Assembly: GCF_040253635.1 (NCBI RefSeq)
Contig: NZ_JBEJGX010000003.1
Span: forward strand, 1,426,001 to 1,490,000
DNA: 64,000 nt
Direction of reading: 5' to 3'
Origin: Streptomyces sp. Edi2
GTDB taxonomy: Bacteria > Actinomycetota > Actinomycetes > Streptomycetales > Streptomycetaceae
Shown piece after piece: positions 16,567-24,943 of the stretch. Position 1 is the stretch's first letter, and each line of letters opens with the position of its first letter. Below the pieces are notes generated by a model. It saw nothing but the letters and a program-made list of their open reading frames with translations, did no database searches and had not been told where the DNA came from. The position numbers were made by a program, and so were the translations under genes.

Positions 16567-17685
16567 GTGGATGTGGCTACGGTCCTGGACAAGGGCACTG
16601 GTGCACCTGGAAAGCGCTGGGTTGTCCGCTACCGGGAGCCCGGCGGGCGCAGTGCCCGGCAGCGCCAGAAGGCATTCGACCGCAAGAAGGATGCGGTGGA
16701 CTTCGCCACGAAGGTGGAGAACGACAAGCGCGAGAACACGTACATCGACCCGAACGCCGGCAAGGTTTCCCTGCGTCGCTATACAGAGGACTGGCTCAAC
16801 GGAGTGCTCATGTCGGGCGGCACCTGGGAATCGTACGAGCGCATCCTGCGGCTTCACGTCCTGCCGCACCTGGGGCGCAAGACGATCGCTCAGGTGACGG
16901 CCGCCGATGTGGAGGAGCTGTACGCGCGGTGGGCGAAGGGCGGGGCCAAACCGAACACTATCGACGCGCGCAGCATTGCACTGTCATCGCTCTTCTCCCA
17001 CGCAGTGCGCCACAGGCGTATATCCAGCAACCCGGTCAAGGAAGCGGAGAAACCTGATAATCCGGTGGTTCCGGTCGACGAGCGCAGCCTTCCCAGCCTC
17101 GAAGAGATCAAGGCCATCGCACACGCCATCGGACCGCGCTTGGAACCTGCGGTGTGGCTGATGGCTTGCGGCGGACTGCGTATCGGCGAATCACTTGGCG
17201 TCTTTCCGGAGGATTTTCAGGACGGACTGTTGCGCCTACGGCGCCAGGTCGTCCGGTATCGGGATGAGGACGGACTCTATGTGGCGCGATACGCGCCCTT
17301 GAAACACCGGAAAGACGGTGAATGGCGCGACGTTCCGGTGCCGGAATTCTTCACTGCCGTCGCCGATCGGTTGCCCATTCTCAACCAGCAAGGCGGGATG
17401 ACATATCCCGGGCTTGTCCGCGCTTCTTGGGATCGGGCCATCAAGCGGCTGGGGCTCACGCAATACACACCCCATGACCTCCGCCGCAAATGGGCGACCG
17501 TGACCTTGACGAACGGAGTGTCCATTCACGAGGTGTCCCGGTGGCTCGGACACCGGTCCATCAAGGTCACAGTCGATCAGTACGGCCACCTGACCCAGGA
17601 CGGCCGCGAGCGCTGCCGTCAGGTGGTGGCGACGACCTTCCGGGGCTATCTCCCGGAGGAGCTGGCGGTCGGTCTGGCGGCCTGA
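16567..17685 (+). CDS. int: Tyrosine site-specific integrase
   Basis: 372-residue phage-type integrase. An N-terminal arm-binding domain (WVVRYREPGGRSARQRQKAF) is followed by a SAM-like core-binding domain (VSLRRYTEDWLNG...) and a C-terminal catalytic domain with the complete pentad: R205 (GGLRIGE), lysine in PLKHRKDGEW, H303-x-x-R306 (HDLRRK), H329 (LGHRS) and Y339 (VDQYGHL). The enzyme is therefore probably active. GTG start at 16567. No adjacent excisionase or replication gene is evident, so the element looks reduced. Its stop lies only 3 nt from the stop of the convergent C39 peptidase gene. Confidence 0.93.
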   Translation: MDVATVLDKGTGAPGKRWVVRYREPGGRSARQRQKAFDRKKDAVDFATKVENDKRENTYIDPNAGKVSLRRYTEDWLNGVLMSGGTWESYERILRLHVLPHLGRKTIAQVTAADVEELYARWAKGGAKPNTIDARSIALSSLFSHAVRHRRISSNPVKEAEKPDNPVVPVDERSLPSLEEIKAIAHAIGPRLEPAVWLMACGGLRIGESLGVFPEDFQDGLLRLRRQVVRYRDEDGLYVARYAPLKHRKDGEWRDVPVPEFFTAVADRLPILNQQGGMTYPGLVRASWDRAIKRLGLTQYTPHDLRRKWATVTLTNGVSIHEVSRWLGHRSIKVTVDQYGHLTQDGRERCRQVVATTFRGYLPEELAVGLAA

Positions 17686-17688
17686 CCG

Positions 17689-19089
17689 CTACCGGATTCC
17701 GAGCTCGCGCAGGACCCGGTGCTGACTTGGTGCTGACTTCACCGGGAAGTAGAGGTAGCAGACACCCCCGGAACCGCTCTTGACCTGGCCTTTTTCATCG
17801 TAGCGCTTCGTCCGCAGCCAGATGTTCTCGAACTGGCGGCGCTTGTAGACGCGTCGGACCGCGGCGTCGTTCGGGGAGGCCGGGTCGTTGGCGATGACGT
17901 CGCCGTCCTTGGTGAAGCCGACGAGGGTCATCAGGTGGCCTGCGGTGCCGTAGCCCGCGCCGTCGAGTTCGGTCTTGAGGAAGGACTGGGAGGTGATGAC
18001 CGGGATGCCTGCGTGGATGAGGCGTTCGGCGTCCGTGAGGGAGGAGAGGCGGGTGACGAGGGCCTGCAGGTCCCGGTAGGTGGCGGCGTAGGCGGCGTTG
18101 AAGGGCCAGTTGCCGCAGCCGTCGTACTGGTAGTCGAAGGTGTAGCGGGCGGCGTGGCAGACCTGGGGGTCGGCGTAGTCGGGGTTGACCCAGGACAGCT
18201 GCTGCCGGGTGGGCTTGCGGCCCCAGTATTCGACGATCATCTGGGAGGAGGTGGGGCTGCACCAGGCCTCGCCGCCGTTGTCGTACTCCGGGTACTGGCC
18301 CTTGTGGATCTCCTGCGAGTAGCGCGGGACGGTCAGCTCGCGGCCGACGAGGCCGGGCCTGGAGGCCGGCACCTCGAAGCGGTCGGGGAGGTCCGAGCCC
18401 ATGGCGCCCAGCCGCCAGACGGTGGGGGTGCCGCTGCCACCGGGCTTGCGGTAGAGGGTGACGCGGAGCTCGTAGGAGGTCAGGCGGAGGCCGCTCGCCG
18501 GGGTGTCGATGGCGAAGGTGTCGGTCGAGATGCTGCTCTTGCCGTCCTTCTGGTCGTCGACGGAGGTACGGCGGATGTCGGCGTCGCTGTCGCCCGAGGT
18601 CCAGCGGCCCATGACATACCAGGGCGTGCGGCCGCCGTCGGAATAGGTGCCGCGCAGCTCGACGGCGATCCAGGTGCCGGGCGGGGTGTGCGCGTTCCAG
18701 GAGGCGACGACCTCGGTGGCCGGGACCGCGAGGCGGTGGACCGGCGACGTCCAGGTGGCGTACTCCCAGGTGGCGGATTTGCCGGTGTGGGGATCCCGGT
18801 AATCGAAGGTGCCGGCCGGGTGTGCCAGGCGGATGCCGGGCCGGGCGCCGGGCGCGAGGGCGGTGCCCTTGCCGCGGCCCCTGGCCCAGTCGGCTGTGGT
18901 GGTCCAGGCGTGATAGTCCACGAGGCTCTTCGGTCGGCGGGCGGGGGCGTCCGGGGTGGGGGCCGGGGCGGTGGTGCCCGCTGCGGGGCTGCGCGAGGCG
19001 TCGGCCGCCTGTGCCGAGGGAGCGGCGACACCCGCCGCGGCGGCGAGCGCGGCGGCCAGGACGGTGCGCCGGGGCGCGGAGCTGGTCAT
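17689..19089 (-). CDS. Secreted C39-like (papain-fold) peptidase
   Basis: 466-residue secreted protein. The N-terminus has a Tat-like signal (SSAPRRTVLAAALAAAAGVA) with an Ala-x-Ala cleavage region. A beta-rich N-terminal half is followed by a C-terminal peptidase_C39_2-like domain with nucleophile Cys in EAWCSPTSSQM, His in GTAGHLMTLVGF and Asp in VIANDPAS. It probably hydrolyses peptides outside the cell or in the wall; the substrate is unknown. The start is the ATG at 19089. The last 15 or so residues (after YLYFPVK) are encoded by the 11-bp direct repeats beside the integrase, suggesting that the natural C-terminus was replaced or extended by element integration. Confidence 0.85.
   Translation of the reverse strand: MTSSAPRRTVLAAALAAAAGVAAPSAQAADASRSPAAGTTAPAPTPDAPARRPKSLVDYHAWTTTADWARGRGKGTALAPGARPGIRLAHPAGTFDYRDPHTGKSATWEYATWTSPVHRLAVPATEVVASWNAHTPPGTWIAVELRGTYSDGGRTPWYVMGRWTSGDSDADIRRTSVDDQKDGKSSISTDTFAIDTPASGLRLTSYELRVTLYRKPGGSGTPTVWRLGAMGSDLPDRFEVPASRPGLVGRELTVPRYSQEIHKGQYPEYDNGGEAWCSPTSSQMIVEYWGRKPTRQQLSWVNPDYADPQVCHAARYTFDYQYDGCGNWPFNAAYAATYRDLQALVTRLSSLTDAERLIHAGIPVITSQSFLKTELDGAGYGTAGHLMTLVGFTKDGDVIANDPASPNDAAVRRVYKRRQFENIWLRTKRYDEKGQVKSGSGGVCYLYFPVKSAPSQHRVLRELGIR
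17718..17739. repeat. 11-bp tandem direct repeat beside the integrase
   Basis: Two perfect adjacent copies of GGTGCTGACTT (17718-17728 and 17729-17739), 32 bp past the integrase stop and inside the 3' end of the convergent peptidase gene. Paired short direct repeats at this position are typical of integrase arm-binding sites. Confidence 0.55.
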
Positions 19090-19294
19090 GGTGGAGGTCC
19101 CCCAGTCGGATGCGTACGCATGGGTGCGGGAGGTCGGGCCGGGGCCGCGGGCGGGCACGGGCGGGTCAGCAGTGGCTCAACTATTGCCGTTTCCGGCCCG
19201 CTTCGGAAGGCGCTGCGACGCGCGTCGCCCGAGGAATATTGGTGTGGACCACTGGCGTGCGAAGGGGCCCGGGTCCCGCGCGTACGCTGGCGCA

Positions 19295-19879
19295 ATGGAT
19301 CGTGATCTGGCGTCGCTCGCCGCCCGGCTGCGCGCCGTGCCGCCGTCGTGCGGGCCGGTGCGACTGATCGCGGTGGACGGGCACGCGGGGTCGGGCAAGA
19401 GTACGTTCGCCGACCGGCTGGCCGATGCCCTGGGTGGTGCGCCGGTGGTGCACACCGACGATCTCGCCACCCATGAGGAGTTGTTCGCCTGGAGCGAGCG
19501 CTTCACCCACCAGATCCTCCAGCCGCTTTCCCGGGGCGAGACGGCGCGCTACGGCGTCTACGACTGGGTGCGCGGGGAGTTCGGCGAGGTGCGTGAGCTG
19601 GTGCCCGCACCGCTGGTGCTGGTCGAGGGCGTGGGCGCGGGGCGGCGGGCGCTGCGCCCGTATCTGGCGTCCCTGGTGTGGATGGAACTGGCGCGCGAGC
19701 ACTCCTGGGAAAGGGGGCGGCTCCGGGACGGACCGGGGCTCGCCGCGTTCTGGAGTGGCTGGATTCCGGCGGAGCGCGCGCACTTCGCAGCGGATCCTTC
19801 GCGTCCGTATGCCGACTTCCTGGTGCACCAGAAGCAGCTGGGGTACGAGGTGCTCATGGGACCGCCCACGACGCCCTGA
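19295..19879 (+). CDS. Uridine-kinase-like P-loop protein
   Basis: 194-residue P-loop NTPase with Walker A VDGHAGSGKST (about residues 27-37) followed by VVHTDDLATHEEL, the usual kinase Asp-Asp switch, and a basic lid-like segment RGETARYGVYDW. It resembles the uridine kinase/phosphoribulokinase group and is common in Streptomyces as an uncharacterised cytosolic kinase. The start is the ATG at 19295; the reading frame is open far upstream, but that sequence is antisense to the peptidase gene. Divergent from the peptidase gene, with about 200 bp of shared upstream DNA. Confidence 0.8.
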   Translation: MDRDLASLAARLRAVPPSCGPVRLIAVDGHAGSGKSTFADRLADALGGAPVVHTDDLATHEELFAWSERFTHQILQPLSRGETARYGVYDWVRGEFGEVRELVPAPLVLVEGVGAGRRALRPYLASLVWMELAREHSWERGRLRDGPGLAAFWSGWIPAERAHFAADPSRPYADFLVHQKQLGYEVLMGPPTTP

Positions 19880-20355
19880 CCGGCCCCAGATCTCACGCTC
19901 CGTAGTGGACGGCGGCCGACGGGCCGAAAGGCGCCGACAGGGTCCCGCCGAGTGCCCCAACTCGGCTTGACCTGGGGGGCGTACAGGACTTACGTTCTCA
20001 ATGTGCGGTTCTACGGACCGCCCGCAGATGCGAAGCCCCCGGTTGTTCCCCCGTGATCGGGGGCTTCGTTCTGTGCGAAATCCTCTCTTATCGCCGCTCG
20101 GCGCTGCCCCTTCCTTACCCTGGGTCACCGTATTCTTCGCGCCGCCGCGCCTCTCCCCCGCGTCCGCTCTTGCCCCGTACCGCCCTCTACGACCTGCACC
20201 GATCCCGCAGGTACGATGCGAGTCTGTGCCACCGCAGGCCAGGCCCGATGTGCGCGCGGCGAAGGTCAACTCCCGCTCTGCGTACGCCGGTTCCCCCGGT
20301 CGCGGCCGGGCACGCGCCCGGCGGTACTGGGGGACGTGTTGTGTGGGGGGACGGG
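19880..20355. other. Intergenic region between the kinase and the AAA gene
   Basis: 476 bp with no convincing gene. It holds the terminator at 20031-20068 and, downstream of it, about 290 bp of C-rich leader presumably carrying the promoter of the AAA gene. No clear -35/-10 pair or operator was identified. Confidence 0.5.
20031..20068 (+). terminator. Strong hairpin terminator
   Basis: Perfect 11-bp arms CGAAGCCCCCG (20031-20041) and CGGGGGCTTCG (20058-20068), followed by TTCTGTGCG. It lies downstream of the uridine-kinase-like gene. Confidence 0.75.
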
Positions 20356-22260
20356 ATGGATGTCGGCGCTCAGGGTTCGCCCGCCCCGGCCGAGCTCGCC
20401 TGGCTGCGCGCGGTCGACGCCTACACCGTGGGCGCCTATCCGCAGGCGGAGGAGGAGTTCCGGGCCGCGGTACGACTCGATCCGTCGATGGCCGACGCCT
20501 GGCTCGGCCTGCACGCACTGCGCGCCGACACCTCCATCGCGCTGCTGCGGATGCACCGGCACCGTGATCGCTTCGGCGAGATGCGTGGCCGTCACCGACG
20601 CACCCTCAACTCCTGGTACTGGCTGGGGTGGTGGGTACAGCCGGTGCTGGAGACCGGCCGTGACCTGCTGCTCGCCCACGCCTCCCACTGGCTCGACGGC
20701 CGTCATGTCGCCGAGCTGGACCAGGCGCTGGCCGGCTGTCCGCCGGTCGACACCGACCCTCAGGTGCGCTTTCTGCACGCCTGCCGTGCCTATCTCGTCA
20801 AGGACTGGGACCAGCTCGTACGGCATACCGAGCCGCTGCTCGGCGATCCGGTGCTGGGCATCGAGGCGGGGCTGTTCGGCGGGATGGCGCGGGTGCGGCT
20901 GGAGATGTACGGACAGGCCGAGCCCCTGCTGTCGGCCGCGTTGATGCGTTGCCGCAGCGAGCAGCCGCAGCGCAAGGAGCTGCGCTATTGGCTCGCCCGC
21001 GCCCATGAGGGCACCGGTCGCAGTGCCGCGGCGCTCCCCCTCTACCGCGCGGTGCACCGCGTCGACCCGGCGTTCATGGACACCGCGGCGCGGCTCGCCG
21101 CCATCGCGGAGGGGGACGGGCTGGACGAGGGCGCCGATCTCGCGGCGGTCTCCGCATCCGGCCTGGGCCAGGAGGCGGGCGGCGATCTGGCCCCGCTCGA
21201 TCCGGTCGACGGCCGTGAGCTGCTGGTGACCGGCGAGGCGGACGGGGCGGACGGGGCGGACGGGGAGATCGGTGGCATCCCGCCCATGGGCGATGCCGCG
21301 GCGCGGGTCAAGGCGGCGGCTCCGATGCCGCGCGGCGCCGAGCGGCTGCCCGCCGGGCCGGCCGATCCGGTGCTGCTGGAGAAGGCCCTGGCGGAGCTGG
21401 AGCGGATGGTCGGCATGGAGCCGGTCAAGCGGCAGGTGCGAGCGCTGTCCGCCCAGCTGCGCATGGCCCGGCTGCGCGCGAGCCAGGGGCTGCCGGTGCA
21501 GCCGCCGAAACGACACTTCGTCTTCTCCGGCCCCTCCGGCACCGGCAAGACGACCGTGGCGCGGATACTCGGGCGGGTCTTCTACGCCCTGGGGCTGCTG
21601 GGCGGGGACCATCTCGTGGAGGCCCAACGCTCCGATCTCGTCGGCGAATTCCTCGGGCAGACCGCCGTCAAGGCCAATGAGCTGATCGACTCGGCTCTGG
21701 GCGGGGTGCTGTTCGTGGACGAGGCGTACAGCCTGTCCAACTCCGGCTACAGCAAGGGCGATGCCTACGGCGACGAGGCGCTGCAGGTGCTGCTCAAGCG
21801 CGCCGAGGACAACCGCGACCGGCTCGTGGTCATCCTGGCCGGCTACCCGGAGGGCATGGACCGGCTGCTGGCCGCCAACCCCGGCCTGTCCTCCCGCTTC
21901 ACCAGCCGCGTCGACTTCCCCAGCTACCGGCCGCTGGAGTTGACCGCGATCGGCGAGGTGCTGGCCGCGGAGAACGGCGACCGCTGGGACGAGGAGTCCC
22001 GCGACGAGCTGTGCAGCATCAGCGGCCATGTCGTCGACCAGGGCTGGATCGACGAACTGGGCAACGGCCGCTTTCTGCGCACCCTTTACGAGAAGAGCTG
22101 CGCCTACCGCGACCTGCGGCTCTCCACCTGGCGCGGCACCCCCACCCGCGACGATCTCGCCACCCTCCGGCTGCCCGACCTGATGCAGGCCTATGGCGAG
22201 GTCCTTTCCGGCCGCGGCCCGGACGTCCAGGGACCACCGCCGAAGGGGCTGGATCTCTAG
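20356..22260 (+). CDS. EccA/CbxX-type AAA ATPase with TPR-like N-terminus
   Basis: 634-residue cytosolic protein. The N-terminal ~280 residues are helical and TPR-like (AWLRAVDAYTVGAYPQAEEE, AEPLLSAALMRCRSEQ). An acidic Gly/Asp/Ala linker follows, then a CbxX/CfqX AAA domain with Walker A FSGPSGTGKTT (about 390-400), Walker B GGVLFVDEAYSL (about 450-461) and the arginine finger region NPGLSSRFTSRVDFP. This is the architecture of EccA from type VII (ESX) secretion, where it helps deliver secreted substrates. No EccB-E or WXG100 gene is nearby, so it acts alone here or with genes elsewhere. Start ATG 20356; a GTG at 20341 is an alternative. Confidence 0.85.
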   Translation: MDVGAQGSPAPAELAWLRAVDAYTVGAYPQAEEEFRAAVRLDPSMADAWLGLHALRADTSIALLRMHRHRDRFGEMRGRHRRTLNSWYWLGWWVQPVLETGRDLLLAHASHWLDGRHVAELDQALAGCPPVDTDPQVRFLHACRAYLVKDWDQLVRHTEPLLGDPVLGIEAGLFGGMARVRLEMYGQAEPLLSAALMRCRSEQPQRKELRYWLARAHEGTGRSAAALPLYRAVHRVDPAFMDTAARLAAIAEGDGLDEGADLAAVSASGLGQEAGGDLAPLDPVDGRELLVTGEADGADGADGEIGGIPPMGDAAARVKAAAPMPRGAERLPAGPADPVLLEKALAELERMVGMEPVKRQVRALSAQLRMARLRASQGLPVQPPKRHFVFSGPSGTGKTTVARILGRVFYALGLLGGDHLVEAQRSDLVGEFLGQTAVKANELIDSALGGVLFVDEAYSLSNSGYSKGDAYGDEALQVLLKRAEDNRDRLVVILAGYPEGMDRLLAANPGLSSRFTSRVDFPSYRPLELTAIGEVLAAENGDRWDEESRDELCSISGHVVDQGWIDELGNGRFLRTLYEKSCAYRDLRLSTWRGTPTRDDLATLRLPDLMQAYGEVLSGRGPDVQGPPPKGLDL

Positions 22261-22322
22261 GCGCCGGGCCCGCGGCCTCCCCTCAGCTGTGGAGCGGGAC
22301 CGTGCGACCCACCCCCGGCAGA

Positions 22323-23624
22323 TCACTTTGTCCGGGCCCCGGAGTTCCCGCCGCCACCGGCGTGGGAGAAGGCGGCTTGCACGATGCGCAGTACGTACGG
22401 CATCTCGCTGCTGTCCGGTGGAGCCGTGTAGTTGAGGGAGTAGACGAGGCGGCGGCCTCCGCCGGGGGTGGCGAAGACGGCATTGGTGTAGCCGGGCTCC
22501 GTGCCGGTCTTGCCCCAGAGCACGGTCTGGTCCGGCAGTGTGACACGCATGATCCCGCCCGCGCTGAAGCAGGGCACGGCCTTGCCCCCGGGCTCGGTGA
22601 GGCTCGCACAGTGGTGGTTGCCGCTGCCGTTGACCACCGAGCCGGGGTCGGGTACCTGGAAGACCAGCTTCTGCTGCGCGGACGGCAGAAGGCGGCCACG
22701 GAACAGGGCGGCCAGGAACCGGTCCAGGTCGCCCGCAGTGGAGATCATTCCTCCTTCGGCCCATGCATAGGGGCTCTGTTCGGTGACGTCGGCGAGGTGA
22801 CGATGGTCCTTGTTGCCGGTGACGGAGCGGTACCCGTGGGCGTGCGGCGCCGGCAGGACCGGATCGTCGGCGTCCGGTACATACGTATGGCGCAGGCCGA
22901 GAGGTCGTGTGAGGCGCGTCCGTACTTCGTGCGCGTACGAATGGCCGGTTGCCTTCTCGATGATCAGCCCGGCGATGAAGTAGTTGATGCCGTTGTACTG
23001 CTGTACGCGGCCCGGCGGGGACTCAGCCGGCTGTCGCAGCGCCGCGCCGACCACCTCTGCTGGTGTCCAGGACCGGAAGCGGTGCCCGACGAACCATTCG
23101 TTCGTGCCGTCTCCGTCGAGCGCCGCATCGGCGGGCGGCAGGCCACTGGTGTGGTCGAGCAGCTGTCTGATCGTCACGTCCTTGAAGGCGGCCGGGATCA
23201 GGTCGGGCAGCCGACGCCGTGCGGGGGCCTCGAGGTCCACACGGCCCTCGGCGGCGAGCTGGAGCAGGACCGTGGCAGTGAAGACCTTGGAGATGCTTCC
23301 GATGCGGAAGTATGAGCGGGGGTTGACGGGCGCGCGGGTCGCGATGTCCGCCACTCCCCCGGTGCCGGACCAGGCTTCCCCCGAGCCGCGGACCTGGAGC
23401 AGAGCGCCGGTCACCGCGCTCTCCGGCAGCCCGGTGAGGGACGCGCGCAGGGCCGTGGGGTCGAGTGCCGGCAGCGGTGCGGCTGCCGCCGTCCGGTCGG
23501 AGGCGGATAAGGCGGGGACGGGTGCGGCGGGGACGGCAGCGGCGAGGACACATGCAGCCGTCAACGTCACAGCGGCCGCCACCTTCCCTCGGCGCCAACG
23601 TGCTGTTTTTCGTAATGCCTTCAT
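22323..23624 (-). CDS. Secreted serine hydrolase, class C beta-lactamase/D-Ala-D-Ala carboxypeptidase family
   Basis: 433 residues with a signal peptide (basic start, then VAAAVTLTAACVLAAAVPAA). The S-x-x-K catalytic motif is SISK at 110-113 and the third motif is GKTGTEPG near the C-terminus. The middle Y-x-N motif appears as YNG followed by INYF at 210, so its Asn is shifted compared with the usual YSN or YAN; activity may differ from a standard DD-peptidase. Family members act on peptidoglycan stems, beta-lactams or esters outside the membrane. It is a single gene, converging with the AAA gene (62 nt apart). Confidence 0.87.
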   Translation of the reverse strand: MKALRKTARWRRGKVAAAVTLTAACVLAAAVPAAPVPALSASDRTAAAAPLPALDPTALRASLTGLPESAVTGALLQVRGSGEAWSGTGGVADIATRAPVNPRSYFRIGSISKVFTATVLLQLAAEGRVDLEAPARRRLPDLIPAAFKDVTIRQLLDHTSGLPPADAALDGDGTNEWFVGHRFRSWTPAEVVGAALRQPAESPPGRVQQYNGINYFIAGLIIEKATGHSYAHEVRTRLTRPLGLRHTYVPDADDPVLPAPHAHGYRSVTGNKDHRHLADVTEQSPYAWAEGGMISTAGDLDRFLAALFRGRLLPSAQQKLVFQVPDPGSVVNGSGNHHCASLTEPGGKAVPCFSAGGIMRVTLPDQTVLWGKTGTEPGYTNAVFATPGGGRRLVYSLNYTAPPDSSEMPYVLRIVQAAFSHAGGGGNSGARTK

Positions 23625-23740
23625 GCCTGCGAGCTTGTCGCTCCACGATGATGCGGGGCATCAGGGACGACCCCTGAGCGGTCCCGGAACCGGATCGGGG
23701 ATCTCCCTGATGACGCCCCCGGAGAAGGGCACCCACCGGC

Positions 23741-24943
23741 TCAGCGCGCCATGGCTTTGCCCTCGGCCGGCAGCGGTGCCTCCTCACGGGGCTCGCTGAC
23801 CCGGTCGCCCGGAGCACGCTCGCCCGGAGCGCGCTCTCCCGGAGCACGGTCGCCCGCGGTCCGGTCTCCCGCGGCCCGCTCGCCCCTGGGGCGGTGGCCA
23901 CGGGCGGCGGGGGCCCGGTGGTGGGCCGGGTCGCGGACCTCGCCGACCAGCATCTCCAGGACGTCCTCCAGCGCGACCAGGCCGAGCACCCGGCCGGTCG
24001 CGTCGGCGACCGCCGCCAGATGGGAGGCGGCCCGGCGCATCGCCGTGAGGGCGTCGTCCAGGGGCAGCTCGGCGCGTAGCGTCGTCATCGGATGCCAGAT
24101 GCGCTGGGGCACCGCGCGGTCGCGTTCCTCCAGGTCAAGGACGTCCTTGACGTGCAGATAGCCCATGTACGCGCCGCCGGGCGCACACACCGGGAAGCGG
24201 GAGTAGCCGGTCCGTACGGTCAGCTCCTCCACCTGGCGGGGCGTCACCGTCGGTTCGACGGTGACCAGTGCCGCCCGGTCGAGGAGGACGTCCGTGACCG
24301 GCCGGCTGCCCAGTTCCAGCACGTCGGAGAGCTGTTCCTGCTCGGCCGGATCGAGCAGGCCCGCCTGCACCGAGTCCTCGACGAGATGGGTCAGCTGCTC
24401 ACTGGTGAAGACCGCCTCGACCTCGTCCTTCGGCTCCACGCGGAAGATCCGCAGCACCCCGTGGGCGCAGGCGCCGAGCAGCGCGGTGACCGGGCGGCAC
24501 AGCCGTGCGAAGGCGACCAGGCCCGGGCTGAACCACAGCGCGGTCTTCTCGGGTGCCGCCATCGCCAGGTTCTTGGGAACCATCTCGCCGATGACGAGGT
24601 GGAGGAAGACAACGAGCGCCAGGGCGATGACGTAGCCGAGCGGGTGGACCAGGGCGGCGGGCAGGCGGACCGCCTCGAAGACCGGTTCCAGGAGGTGGGC
24701 GACGGTGGGCTCGGCGACCGCACCGAGCGTCAGGGAGCAGACGGTGATGCCGAACTGGGCGGCGGCCATCATCTGCGGAAGGTTCTCCAGGCCGTGCAGC
24801 ACCTGCCGGGCCCGGGAGGAGCCTTCGGTGGCCAGCGGTTCGATCTGGCTGCGGCGTACCGAGACCAGGGCGAACTCGGCGCCGACGAAGAAGCCGTTGG
24901 CGAGGACGAGCAGGACCGCGAAGAGCAGCTGGACCAGGGTCAT
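23741..24943 (-). CDS. CNNM/HlyC-type membrane protein (DUF21 plus CBS pair)
   Basis: 400 residues. The N-terminal DUF21/CNNM transmembrane domain has about four hydrophobic segments (LVQLLFAVLLVLANGFFVGA, ...). A CBS-domain pair around residues 205-330 ends LGLVALEDVLEMLVGEVRD. Low-complexity ERAAGDRTAGDRAPGERAPG repeats make up the tail in place of the usual CorC_HlyC domain. CNNM proteins transport or regulate Mg2+/Co2+ at the cytoplasmic membrane and the CBS pair binds adenine nucleotides. Its ATG overlaps the stop of the paralogue at 24940 (ATGA), so the pair probably forms a complex. Confidence 0.9.
   Translation of the reverse strand: MTLVQLLFAVLLVLANGFFVGAEFALVSVRRSQIEPLATEGSSRARQVLHGLENLPQMMAAAQFGITVCSLTLGAVAEPTVAHLLEPVFEAVRLPAALVHPLGYVIALALVVFLHLVIGEMVPKNLAMAAPEKTALWFSPGLVAFARLCRPVTALLGACAHGVLRIFRVEPKDEVEAVFTSEQLTHLVEDSVQAGLLDPAEQEQLSDVLELGSRPVTDVLLDRAALVTVEPTVTPRQVEELTVRTGYSRFPVCAPGGAYMGYLHVKDVLDLEERDRAVPQRIWHPMTTLRAELPLDDALTAMRRAASHLAAVADATGRVLGLVALEDVLEMLVGEVRDPAHHRAPAARGHRPRGERAAGDRTAGDRAPGERAPGERAPGDRVSEPREEAPLPAEGKAMAR

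Noticed and set aside
19000..19300. A tRNA or other RNA gene near the integrase end that could be the true attachment target
   Set aside because: No cloverleaf, CCA-like end or GTTCGA-type T-loop pattern was found in 17,600-20,100; the rnpB-like stretch is the only structural-RNA match.
20266..22764. 832-codon minus-strand open frame over the AAA gene
   Set aside because: Antisense shadow; the plus-strand gene has intact Walker motifs and family architecture.
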